From: Oscillospiraceae bacterium
Lineage (GTDB): Bacteria; Bacillota; Clostridia; Oscillospirales; Ruminococcaceae
NCBI GenBank assembly: GCA_022793675.1
Contig: JAAWDH010000041.1
Span: 186,001 to 250,000 of the forward strand
Direction: 5' to 3'
DNA length: 64,000 nucleotides
Made by a program: the position numbers and the translations under genes. Below, one piece after another: positions 24,716 to 33,222 of the stretch (position 1 is the first letter of the stretch; each line of letters begins with the position of its first letter). Under the pieces are notes generated by a model. It saw only the letters and a program-made list of their open reading frames with translations, did no database searches and was not told the origin of the DNA.

Positions 24716-26143
24716 ATGCTGGAAACAGGACAGATGGATCGAGACAATGTGGAAATGGTAAACATCGATATGCTAGTGCCGGAAGATCACCTGTTGAGAA
24801 AAATAGATACAGCAATAGATTTTACAAAAATCTACGAATTTGTAAAAGATCTGTACAGTGAAGATACTGGGAGACCCAGCATCGATCCAGTTGTCTTGTT
24901 TAAAATCGTCCTGATCCAGCATATTTATGGGATCCCTTCCCTAAGGAGAACGCTGGAGAATATTCGGATGAACCTGGCTTATCGCTGGTTTCTAGGGTAT
25001 GGAATAGCAGAGACTATCTCGCATTTTTCAACTGTAAGCTATAATTTCAAGCACCGTTTTAACAGCGGAACGATCGAGTATATATTCAGATGGATTTTGA
25101 AGGAAGCAGCGGAGGCAGGCTATCTGGATACTAAGGCGGCATTTGTGGATGGAACCCACATCAAGGCCAACGCCAATCTAAAGAAACAGATTCGCAAAGA
25201 AGTTCCTAAAGAAGCAAGACGCTATGCGGGAATCTTAATGAAGGAAGTAAACGCCGATCGGGAAGAGCACGGAAAGAAGCCCTTCGATGATGACAATCAT
25301 GGTGAACTGTCCGAGGAAACAAAAACCGTCAGCGAGAGTACGACCGATCCCGACAGTGGTGTTTTCCACAAAGGTGAGCACAAAAAATGCTTTGCTTATG
25401 AAGCGCACACCGCCTGCGATCAGCACAATTTTGTGTTGGATGTGGTTGTAACGCCTGGAAACATCCATGACAGTATTGCCTTCGCCCCTCTCTATAATGA
25501 ACTGACTGCCCACTATCCCCAGCTGAAAACCATCATTGCCGACGCTGCTTACAAAACCCCCCTGGATCTGCAAGAGAATCTTTGACGACGGACGTGTTCT
25601 TTCCACCGCATACAAACGGCCCATGACTAAAAGGGCGGACTGCCCTGGTGGCAGTATGTGTATGACGAATACTATGACCAAGTGATCTGCCCCGAATACC
25701 ATTTGCTGGACTATTCCACAACAACTCGTGAAGGGTACAGGGAGTACAAGAGCAAAGGCTACCTGTGCCGAAGTTGTCCCTCTCTCGATCGGTGTACCTC
25801 CAATGCCAAGTGCGAAAAAACCGTGATGCGGCACATTTGGCAGGAGTACATTGAGATGGCGGAGGATGTATGCCATACGCCGAAGTACAAAGCTCTGTAC
25901 GACTTGCGCAAAGAAACCATTGAACGGGTATTTGCGGATGCCAAAGAGGAACATGGTATGCGCTATACTCTTTACCAAGGCCTCACTCAGGTGACCAACT
26001 GGGTGAAGCTTAAATTTGCTGCTATGAATCTCAAAAAGCTGGCAGTCCGGAAGTGGAAGGAGGGCCTTTATTCCCTCTTTTGTCTGCGCTATAATTTTCT
26101 TTTTGCGAGAATACGAAAAAACGCAAGTTTCGCTTTCGCTTAA
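24716..26143 (+). pseudogene. IS1182-family transposase, disrupted by two compensating frameshifts
   Basis: The N-terminal part (to about 25562) has the family start MVNIDMLVPEDHLLRKID and the DDE core piece AAFVDGTHIKANAN. An extra C in a run of six C near 25560 ends the frame 22 nt later. The second part, from about 25630, returns to the original frame after a missing A in a run near 25627 and continues with CRSCPSLDRCTSN, RKETIERVFADAKEEHGMRY and the final helices. The expected junction (YKTPW-ICKRIFDDGR) is readable only by shifting frame. Both indels lie in homopolymers, so real decay, sequencing error or programmed slippage are all possible. Confidence 0.85.
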
Positions 26144-26153
26144 GCTTGCGTTT
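26119..26153 (+). terminator. Hairpin at the 3' end of the transposase
   Basis: AAACGCAAG pairs with CTTGCGTTT around the stop codon of the transposase; probable terminator. Confidence 0.6.
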
Positions 26154-26173
26154 CTCGACAGGCTGAGCAAAAT

Positions 26174-26208
26174 GATATCATTTTGCTATGCTTACAGGAC
26201 GGTTTCCC
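26174..26208 (+). repeat. Segment homologous to 14695-14728 inside the integrated element
   Basis: Both copies read GATATCA-TTTGCTATGCTT-CAGGACG-TTCCC with three substitutions and one indel. This copy is just outside the IS, in the 265-bp gap before hsdR that otherwise shows no gene. It suggests that a second element related to the first once lay here. Confidence 0.65.
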
Positions 26209-26427
26209 CTCCAAAACGTTTCTCACAAATCTCAAAGATAAATCAGCTCGTTATAGCACAAAAGCCATGTTGATATTATACCTTTGGCGCACGGTTTGTG
26301 CGAGTGGTTTATGCAGGCCTATGGAGATTGGAGTTACCAAAGCCAACCTTTTACTATGCCTTCTCCATAGTCTCAACCTCTGCGGTTAGATAAGGCTGGA
26401 GAAGAACAAAAGGAAAAGCAGCTGGCC

Positions 26428-29223
26428 ATGGAGGCTGAGCAGACCGCTTCTGCTGCAGACACAGTTTCCAGAAATGTTCGCCGCAAGCAGGCAAGCAAAG
26501 CCGCAAGTCAGCGCCAAAAACCGGAAGCTGAAACTCGTTACCTTATTGATCAGCAGCTGCGCCAGGTAGATTGGGAAGCTGACACAGAGGTACTGCGCTA
26601 TTCAAAAGGAACTCGTCCCGCAAAAGGGCGTAATATCGCTATTGCTGAATGGCCCACCGATTCCACAGTTGGTAATCGAGGCCGTGTCGATTATGCCTTC
26701 TTTGTTGGTATGCAATTAGTTGCTATGGTTGAAGCTAAGGCAATCCATAAGGATATCCCCTCTGTTATTGATTACCAGTGCAAGGATTACTCACGCAATA
26801 TCCGCAGCGCTGATAGGACTTATCAAATTGGCACTTGGAACAACTATGGAGTACCTTTCATCTTTGCTACCAATGGCAGGCCCCATCTAGAGCAATATGA
26901 CACCAAAAACGGCATATGGTTTCTGGATTTGAGACAGCCTGATAATGCCCCTAAAGTTCTCAAAGGCTGGATGAGTCCAAATGGAATCATGGAACTGCTT
27001 GACAGGGATATTTCCGCAAGAAATCAAGACTTACGGAAAATGTCTTATGATCTGCTGCGTGACAAAGACGGTTTAAACCTCCGTGAGTATCAAATCAGGG
27101 CCATTGAAGCCGCTGAGAAAGCAATTATCAATGGGCAGTTCAATATTTTGCTTGCCATGGCAACAGGCACAGGAAAGACACGTACCGTTTTGGGTATGAT
27201 TTACCGATTTCTAAAAACAAAACGCTTTCACAGAATTCTTTTCCTTGTGGATCGAACGTCATTGGATGAACAAGCATCTGAAGTATTCAAAGAAGTAAAA
27301 TTAGAAGATTTGATGACTCTTGATGAGATTTACAATATCAAAGGGTTAGATGATAAAGACATAGACGGCGAAACCCGAATTCAAATTGCCACTGTCCAGA
27401 GTATGGTCAAGCGAATCCTGTACAATGACGAAGATACTATGCCTGCTGTCTCTGACTATGATTTGGTTATCGTTGATGAAGCACACCGAGGCTATATTCT
27501 GGATAGGGAAATGGGAGAGGATGAAGTTCTTTACCGTGACCAGCTTGATTACCAAAGCAAATACCGCTGCGTTATAGAATACTTTGACGCTGTGAAAATT
27601 GCGCTGACGGCAACACCAGCACTGCAGACCACGAAAATCTTTGGACAGCCTGTATTCAAATATACATATCGCGAGGCTGTGATTGAAGGGTATCTGGTTG
27701 ATCATGATGCTCCCCATAGATTACTCACAAAATTGAATACAGAAGGTATTCATTATAAACAAGGTGATACTGTTGTACGATATGACCCTGTGACTGGAGA
27801 GGTTACCAACTCCGAACTGCTGGAAGATGAGTTAGACTTTGATGTGGATGACTTCAATCGCCAAGTTATAACAGAGTCATTCAATCGAACGGTTTTAGCA
27901 GAAATCGCTCATGATATTGACCCAGAAAGTCCTGATGTGCAGGGGAAAACGCTAATCTATGCCGTTAATGATAGCCATGCCGACTTGATTGTAAAAATTC
28001 TGAAAGAGATTTACGCAGAAATGGGCGTTGACAATGATGCGATTATGAAAATCACTGGCTCTGTAGGCGGAGGCAACAGGAAGAAAGTACAGGATGCCAT
28101 CAGGCATTTCAAAAATGAACGTTTTCCCGGCATTGCAGTCACGGTAGATTTGCTGACTACGGGTATAGATATTCCTGAAATCACAACATTGGTATTCATG
28201 CGCCGTGTGAAATCCCGTATTCTGTTTGAACAAATGATGGGCCGAGCTACCCGCCTTTGTCCCCAAATCCATAAAACCCACTTTGAGATTTATGACCCTG
28301 TCGGTGTTTACAATTCTTTGGAAGCGGTCAGCACCATGAAACCCGTTGTTGCCGACCCCAGCGCCACATTCGAGCAGCTTTTGGATGACTTGAAAGTTTT
28401 TGAAGACGAACATCAAGTGCAAAACCAGATAGACCAAATTATTGCAAAGCTGCAGCGTCAAAAACGGCATATGGATGCTGAAACGATGAAACATTTTACC
28501 AACATGGCAGGAGGACAAGACCCCACTCAGTTTATTGTTGATATTCAGCAACGCAAGCCAGAGGATGCCAAAAAACATCTGCTTGCCAATACAGAGCTGT
28601 TCAAAATGTTGGAGCAGTTCAGGCCAGACGAACGTCGTTCTGTTGTGATCTCTGACCACGAAGATGAGCTCTTGGAGCATAGCAGAGGCTATGGCGAAAA
28701 CAGTAAGCCAGAAGATTATTTAGACGCATTTTCAGCCTATGTCAAGGCCAATCTGAATGAAATTGCTGCATTGAATATCGTCTGCACAAAACCAAAAAAG
28801 CTGACCCGTGAGGCTTTAAAATCCTTGCGCCTGACGCTGGACAGAGAGGGCTTTACCGCCCAACAGCTTAATACAGCTATTTCTCAGATGACCAGCGAGA
28901 AAATCACTGCAGATATTATCAGCCTAATCCGCCGCTATACTATTGGCTCTGCTTTGATCTCCCACGAAGCTAAAATACGGCAGGCAATGGATAAGCTTAA
29001 AAAGGCACACAATTTCTCAAAGTCGGAACTCAACTGGATTATCAGAGTGGAAAAGTACCTGATGGAAGAATCTGTTCTGAATGTGACTGTATTTGATGAG
29101 GACATCCGCTTTAAAAGCGCAGGCGGCTTTGCGAAAATCAACAAAGTGTTTGGCAATAAACTGGAAAGCATTATTTTGGAACTCAACGAGTATTTGTACG
29201 ATGACGGAGGAAAAATCGCATGA
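26428..29223 (+). CDS. hsdR: Type I restriction enzyme R subunit, N-terminally shortened
   Basis: HsdR is the motor and nuclease subunit of type I restriction enzymes. The 931-residue frame has a coiled, charged N terminus, a PD-(D/E)XK nuclease region (VDYAFFVGMQ, then VEAKA with Glu102 and Lys104), Walker A MATGTGKTRT (about 250), IVDEAHRGY, LTATPALQT, VDLLTTGIDIPE and QMMGRATRL. The family's usual N-terminal domain of about 150 residues is missing: in-frame codons extend upstream only to a stop near 26371, and the residues just before the Met (DKAGEEQKEKQLA) still look like HsdR. The Met has no good ribosome-binding site. The 5' end was probably lost by rearrangement near 26370. It may be non-functional. 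Confidence 0.85.
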   Translation: MEAEQTASAADTVSRNVRRKQASKAASQRQKPEAETRYLIDQQLRQVDWEADTEVLRYSKGTRPAKGRNIAIAEWPTDSTVGNRGRVDYAFFVGMQLVAMVEAKAIHKDIPSVIDYQCKDYSRNIRSADRTYQIGTWNNYGVPFIFATNGRPHLEQYDTKNGIWFLDLRQPDNAPKVLKGWMSPNGIMELLDRDISARNQDLRKMSYDLLRDKDGLNLREYQIRAIEAAEKAIINGQFNILLAMATGTGKTRTVLGMIYRFLKTKRFHRILFLVDRTSLDEQASEVFKEVKLEDLMTLDEIYNIKGLDDKDIDGETRIQIATVQSMVKRILYNDEDTMPAVSDYDLVIVDEAHRGYILDREMGEDEVLYRDQLDYQSKYRCVIEYFDAVKIALTATPALQTTKIFGQPVFKYTYREAVIEGYLVDHDAPHRLLTKLNTEGIHYKQGDTVVRYDPVTGEVTNSELLEDELDFDVDDFNRQVITESFNRTVLAEIAHDIDPESPDVQGKTLIYAVNDSHADLIVKILKEIYAEMGVDNDAIMKITGSVGGGNRKKVQDAIRHFKNERFPGIAVTVDLLTTGIDIPEITTLVFMRRVKSRILFEQMMGRATRLCPQIHKTHFEIYDPVGVYNSLEAVSTMKPVVADPSATFEQLLDDLKVFEDEHQVQNQIDQIIAKLQRQKRHMDAETMKHFTNMAGGQDPTQFIVDIQQRKPEDAKKHLLANTELFKMLEQFRPDERRSVVISDHEDELLEHSRGYGENSKPEDYLDAFSAYVKANLNEIAALNIVCTKPKKLTREALKSLRLTLDREGFTAQQLNTAISQMTSEKITADIISLIRRYTIGSALISHEAKIRQAMDKLKKAHNFSKSELNWIIRVEKYLMEESVLNVTVFDEDIRFKSAGGFAKINKVFGNKLESIILELNEYLYDDGGKIA

Positions 29224-29447
29224 ATCCAAATGAACTTTTTGGTAGCATTGTTTCTGCAATGGTAAATCAAGCTCTTATGAATCAGCAAAGGTATGTGAAT
29301 CCTCTCCCCAGCGATCAACAGGAGGCACAGCAGAAAATGTTGGATGCAATTCATGATTTTCAGGAAAATCAGAAAAAAATCAAGCCAAAATATCAAGCGC
29401 AGGTTTTTGATTCTGTAGTTTTGAAAATTGCCTCTGAAAATGGTTGA
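29220..29447 (+). CDS. Small protein of unknown function between hsdR and hsdM
   Basis: The 75-residue protein begins inside the hsdR stop codon (ATGA overlap), with GGAGG 10 nt upstream, so it is likely translated with hsdR. It is hydrophilic and helical, with no recognisable motif. Small coupled proteins occur in some type I loci; the role is unknown. Confidence 0.65.
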   Translation: MNPNELFGSIVSAMVNQALMNQQRYVNPLPSDQQEAQQKMLDAIHDFQENQKKIKPKYQAQVFDSVVLKIASENG

Positions 29448-29464
29448 TTGAATGAAGGGACACG

Positions 29465-30595
29465 ATGACCACCCAAGAAATTGTCTCCAAACTCTGGAAC
29501 CTTTGCAACGTTCTCCGCGATGACGGCATCACCTATCACCAGTATGTAACAGGGCTGACCTATATTCTCTTTCTAAAAATGGCGAAGGAGACAGGCGCAG
29601 AGAGCCAGATCCCAGAAGCTTATCGTTGGGACAGCCTGACTGCCAAAAGCGGCATTAAGCTGAAAAAATTCTATAAAGAATTGCTGAACCACCTGGGCGA
29701 GAACTGCACAGGCCGTGTACGGGAGATTTATCAAGGCGCTGCCACCAACATCGACGAACCGAAGAACCTCGAAAAAATCATCACCACTATTGATGGATTG
29801 GACTGGTTTTCTGCTCGTGAAGAAGGGCTTGGCAATCTGTATGAAGGGCTTTTGGAGAAAAACGCCAACGAGAAAAAATCGGGTGCGGGACAGTATTTCA
29901 CACCTCGCGTACTGATTGATGTTATAACTCGATTGACAAAGCCTCAGCCTGGCGAGCGCTGCAACGATCCTGCCTGCGGCACGTTCGGTTTTATGATCGC
30001 GGCCCATCAGTATGTTTCTGAACAGACAGACGAATTTTATGACCTTGATGCGGATACTGCTGTTTTTGAACGGACGGAAGCTTTTACAGGTACGGAGCTG
30101 GTGCACGATACCCACCGTTTGGCTCTGATGAATGCCATGCTGCACAACATGGAGGGAACCAACACTTTGGGAGATACCCTGTCCAACTTGGGCAAAAGTA
30201 TGCGGGGCTATAATGTGCTGTTTTTCACCCGCGGCAGAATAGATAAGGGAAACACTCAAGAGGTCTGGTTCTATGATCTGCGCACCAATATGCCCTCTTT
30301 TGGCAAGACAAGCCTGTTGAAGGCAGAGCATTTTGCGGGCTTTGAGGCGGCATTTGAAGCCAATGACTGTCACGCTGTACAGGATGAACGGTGGAGTATG
30401 TTCACCCGTGAGCAAATTGCGGAAAAGGGCAACAGCCTTGACCTGGGATTGATCCGGGATGACTCTGTGGTTGACTATGACGATTTGCCCGACCCGATTG
30501 CAAGCGGCGAGGAAGCCATCGCGCAGCTGGAAGAAGCGGTGGACCTCCTGCACAGCGTGGTGAATGAGCTGAAGATGCTGTCGGAGGTGGAATGA
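29465..30595 (+). CDS. hsdM: Type I DNA methyltransferase M subunit with internal deletion of the catalytic region
   Basis: HsdM methylates adenine N6 for the type I system. The N-terminal helical domain (1-130) and motif I (NDPACGTFGFMIAA, about 164-177) are present, as is the C-terminal part (FFTRGRIDKGNTQEVWFYDL). At about residue 249 the sequence passes directly from NLGKSMRGY to NVLFFTRG. Full-length relatives have well over 100 residues here, including the NPPF/Y catalytic motif IV. No such motif occurs anywhere in the 376 residues (about 480-500 is usual). The frame remains open, so the deletion is in frame, but methylation activity should be lost. It overlaps hsdS by 4 bp. Confidence 0.9.
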   Translation: MTTQEIVSKLWNLCNVLRDDGITYHQYVTGLTYILFLKMAKETGAESQIPEAYRWDSLTAKSGIKLKKFYKELLNHLGENCTGRVREIYQGAATNIDEPKNLEKIITTIDGLDWFSAREEGLGNLYEGLLEKNANEKKSGAGQYFTPRVLIDVITRLTKPQPGERCNDPACGTFGFMIAAHQYVSEQTDEFYDLDADTAVFERTEAFTGTELVHDTHRLALMNAMLHNMEGTNTLGDTLSNLGKSMRGYNVLFFTRGRIDKGNTQEVWFYDLRTNMPSFGKTSLLKAEHFAGFEAAFEANDCHAVQDERWSMFTREQIAEKGNSLDLGLIRDDSVVDYDDLPDPIASGEEAIAQLEEAVDLLHSVVNELKMLSEVE

Positions 30596-31585
30596 TGGCG
30601 AAGAAAAAAGGAGTTCCCGCTAGCCCGTTTGTACCGGAGGAGGAGCAGCCGTATCCGATTCCTGAGAATTGGTGCTGGACTGATATTGAATCTATCAATC
30701 AGTATTCTGGTTTATCCGTTGATCCTATGAAACAACTTAATGCTATCTTCGAGTTATACAGTGTACCGAGTAGTGCTGACGATTATCCAGAAATCATAGC
30801 AGGTTCGGAAATTGGTTCCTCAAAGCAATCAGTTATCAAAAATGATGTCCTGTTATGCAAAATCAACCCTAGAATCAATCGCGTATGGAAAGTCTCACAA
30901 CACACAGATAATGCTTTATTGGCATCTTCAGAATGGATTATTATTCGTAATTCAATAATAAACTCCGATTATCTCATGTTTTGCTTTAGGTCCCAGTATT
31001 TTAGAGAATTCATGTTGTCCAAGGTTTCGGGCGTTGGTGGCTCCCTTATGCGTGCGCAACCCAAGTTTGTAAAAAAATATCCTGTGCCTATTGCACCAAT
31101 AGCAGAACAGTATCGCATTGTCTCCCGCATAGAAAGCCTGTTTGCCAGGCTGGACGAAGCGAAGGAAAAGGTTCAAGCTGTTGTGGATGGCTTTTGAACT
31201 GCAGAAATCTGCCATCCTCCATAAGGCGTTTACGGGAGAGTTGACGGAGCGGTGGAGAAAAGAGCATGGGGTGGGATTGGATAGCTGGGAATATCGCAAA
31301 GTTGGTGATTTTGCAGAAGTCAGAGGCGGAAAAAGATTGCCTAAAGGTCACAGCTTGATAACGGAAAAGACGGCCCACCCCTACTTACGGATTGTCGATT
31401 TTGGAGAAAACTCTATTGACACTTCAGATTTACGCTATATTACAGATGATACATTTGATCAAATTAGTAGATATATTATCAGAAAAGAAGATGTTTATCT
31501 TTCAATTGTTGGAAGTATCGGAAAGGCTGGTGTTATACCAGATGAATTAGATGGCGCTAATTTGACTGAAAATGCAGCATTGTGA
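30592..31585 (+). pseudogene. hsdS: Type I specificity subunit, frameshifted and truncated
   Basis: HsdS carries two target-recognition domains that set the DNA sequence specificity. The first domain and the conserved helix (IAEQYRIVSRIESLFARLDE) are intact to VVDGF at 31194. There a run of four T in place of the expected three shifts the frame; reading resumes in the next frame with ELQKSAILHKAFTGELTERW and a second target domain starting WEYRKVGDFAEVRGGKRLPK. This stops at about 31583, where an IS remnant replaces the rest. A functional protein is unlikely. Confidence 0.88.
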
Positions 31586-31860
31586 GATTGTCAATGATCT
31601 TGGACAGTGAAAGCAGAAAGTTTTCAAGAAGAGAAAGCCAGGAAAGAGAACGCATAGGTCTGGAGTTAGAATGGTAAAGGTAAGAGGAAAGCTGTTTTCT
31701 TAAAGTCATCGAGAGAATAGAAAGAATGGGTTTCATAAAACGCCGCTGGTCTTCACGGTGACTGCGTTCAACTTTGCCGTTGTGTCTGGGAGTATAAGGA
31801 CGAATAGGTTTATGACGGATATTCAGCTGAGCTGCCGTTTGTTCAAAAAGAGTTGGTTTA
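31586..31860 (-). pseudogene. C-terminal remnant of an IS481/IS3-like transposase
   Basis: On the minus strand the sequence reads KPTLFEQTAAQLNIRHKP, then RPYTPRHNGKVERSHREDQ with the last catalytic Glu of the DDE core. After a one-base loss in a T run near 31738 it continues as YETHSFYSLDDFKKQL. The N-terminal two thirds are missing. The IS end beginning TGAGATTGTC at about 31584 interrupts hsdS; the other end was lost where the dispersed repeat begins (about 31900). Confidence 0.8.
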
Positions 31861-31901
31861 TCTCTGGTTTGGGATAAGGATCAAATAGGAGCAGCTGGAA
31901 C

Positions 31902-31980
31902 AGCCTGCCCGTAACCGCGAGCGAACCGGCTATGTCTATCCGCAGCAGAAATCCGGCTTGCTGGATTTCCAACGCGAAAT
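31902..31980 (-). repeat. Dispersed intergenic repeat, type B body
   Basis: Reverse-strand copy of the body also found at 2485-2553 and 51145-51214, including the GAAATCC/GGATTTC stem-loop. The family head is missing here and is replaced by 28-bp tandem units. Confidence 0.85.
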
Positions 31981-32058
31981 TGTCTGCGGAGACTGTGCCC
32001 GCCGCGAATTGTCCTGCGGGCACAGCCTGCCACGAATTGTCTGCGGGCACAGCCCGCC
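31973..32058. repeat. Three tandem units of about 28 bp downstream of thiT
   Basis: Units at about 31973, 32003 and 32031 share the core CGAATTGTCTGCGGGCACAG with small differences. The array runs to the thiT stop codon, whose surroundings (GACCCAGTAGGCGG) match the CTACTGCGTCGA arm of the type A repeats. Confidence 0.75.
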
Positions 32059-32711
32059 TACTGGGTCGAACGCGTTGACAGCTGTTTACCGAGAAAGCGT
32101 CCGGCCAACACGCCGCCGACGGCTGTGAGGATGATCTCCGGTATCATATAAAGGCCATTGTAGATGAAGGAATAGATGATGCTAAGCGTTATGCCGCTGC
32201 AGCGCTCCATAATCCACATCCCCCAGCTGCTCTGCTCGAAAAACCACTCGGCGTAAGAACCGAACAGCACGAATCCCGACACAAAATGGCAGACAAACCG
32301 GCAGCTCAACCCGATTACCGCGCCAACCCCTAGTGCCGAAGACGGCGACTTGGTAAATTTTGCCGCAATCCCGCCTAGGCCGATGCTGGCGAAAGCCAGT
32401 ATGTAGTCCAGGAGCAGGATCCCCGCGAACACCGCCGGACCGTTTTCCCGCACCATTGCCGCCAGCCCCGAAGCACCGCCGCCTGAAATCAGCAGCCCGA
32501 TAAGCCCATGGGCCAGCCCCGCAAAACATCCCCAGCAGACGCCGTATTTGTAGGCAATAATTACCAGCGGCAGCATCGAAAACAGCGTGATAGATCCGCC
32601 GTAAGCCCAAGGCGCTTCAAATTTCAAAAAGGTGCCCAGCAAAATGCCAATCGCCACCAGCAGCCCGCTTTCCACCATCCGCAGGACATTTTTATTCTGT
32701 GTACCCACCAT
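32058..32711 (-). CDS. thiT: Thiamine ECF transporter S component ThiT
   Basis: ThiT binds thiamine in the membrane and works with the shared ECF module for uptake. The 217-residue protein has about six hydrophobic helices and the family features EAPWAYGGSITLFSMLPL and YKYGVCWGCFAGLAHGLIG, where conserved Trp, Tyr and Gly residues shape the thiamine pocket. A TPP riboswitch and promoter lie upstream, confirming the substrate. The ATG follows AAAGGAG. The last residues and stop codon fall in sequence resembling the dispersed repeat. Confidence 0.93.
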   Translation of the reverse strand: MVGTQNKNVLRMVESGLLVAIGILLGTFLKFEAPWAYGGSITLFSMLPLVIIAYKYGVCWGCFAGLAHGLIGLLISGGGASGLAAMVRENGPAVFAGILLLDYILAFASIGLGGIAAKFTKSPSSALGVGAVIGLSCRFVCHFVSGFVLFGSYAEWFFEQSSWGMWIMERCSGITLSIIYSFIYNGLYMIPEIILTAVGGVLAGRFLGKQLSTRSTQ

Positions 32712-32746
32712 AAAGAATCTCCTTTTGCAAACGCCAGGCGAGCGCT

Positions 32747-32775
32747 AAAAAACCGCACGGGATTCCCGCGCGGCT
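32747..32775 (-). terminator. Regulatory terminator of the TPP riboswitch
   Basis: On the minus strand GCCGCGCGGG-AATC-CCGTGCGG is followed by TTTTTT, 40 bp before the thiT start. A GC-rich hairpin (CTGCGGGGGTACCCGCAG) between it and the aptamer may take part in switching. Confidence 0.85.
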
Positions 32776-32821
32776 TCCATCAAACAGAACTCCCTGCGGG
32801 TACCCCCGCAGCAGACACTGT

Positions 32822-32900
32822 TAGATCTTCCTACGCCGGCATTACCCGAACAGGTTCAAAGGGTCGGAACAAGTCCTCTCAGCCCAAGGCTCCCCTGATC
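32822..32900 (-). promoter_or_regulatory. TPP riboswitch (THI element)
   Basis: The minus strand holds the diagnostic conserved pieces in order: GGGGAGCC, GGGCTGAGAGG, GACCCTTTGAACCTGTT, GGGTAATGCCGGCGTAGGAAG. With thiamine pyrophosphate bound, the downstream terminator should form and switch thiT off. Confidence 0.96.
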
Positions 32901-32937
32901 TGTGTATATTCTTTTGTACCAGTCATGACTTTCTTTT

Positions 32938-32966
32938 ATTATATCCCACTTTTCCCTGTTTGTCAA
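32938..32966 (-). promoter_or_regulatory. Promoter of thiT
   Basis: TTGACA and TATAAT with a 17-bp spacer, both boxes perfect, about 40 bp upstream of the aptamer. Confidence 0.88.
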
Positions 32967-33096
32967 CAATTATTTTACTTCCTTTTCGGAAAGATTAACA
33001 GAATGAATAAATGCAATCTTCTTGTCCTACAGTAAATGTATATTTATAAGCTATTTCTCAATGGGTACACAATTCCGAAAAGGGAGTTATTTTAAG

Positions 33097-33222
33097 CCGA
33101 CCCAGTAGGGCTTTATGGCTGCTTACCCAGTGACCCAGGCGATGAAAAGTCTTTGCCGCTTTGCTAAGCTAGGCTTTCCTTCAAAAAGCGACGTATTCCC
33201 GTTCCCCCGTACTTCCGTACCC
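33097..33222 (-). repeat. Dispersed intergenic repeat, type A, partial; overlaps the hydF 3' end
   Basis: On the minus strand it has the GTACGG-type array (inside the hydF coding sequence), the head TCGCTTTTTGAAGGAAAGCCTA with the AGCTTAGC element, AGACTTTTCATCGCC, and a short tail ending near CCCTACTGGG. The central and distal hairpins of the full copies are absent. Confidence 0.85.

Larger units (their letters stand above)
24632..26162 (+). mobile_element. IS1182-like insertion sequence
   Basis: The ends share a short imperfect inverted repeat: CTGTCGAAAAAA at the left against CTGTCGAGAAAC read inward from the right. They enclose one transposase gene, here broken by two indels. The IS starts 40 bp past attR. 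Target duplications were not identified, so ends are approximate. Confidence 0.7.

Noticed and set aside
26428..31585. Type I locus as a functional restriction system
   Set aside because: hsdR is shortened, hsdM lacks motif IV, and hsdS is frameshifted and interrupted; activity is very unlikely unless the assembly is wrong.
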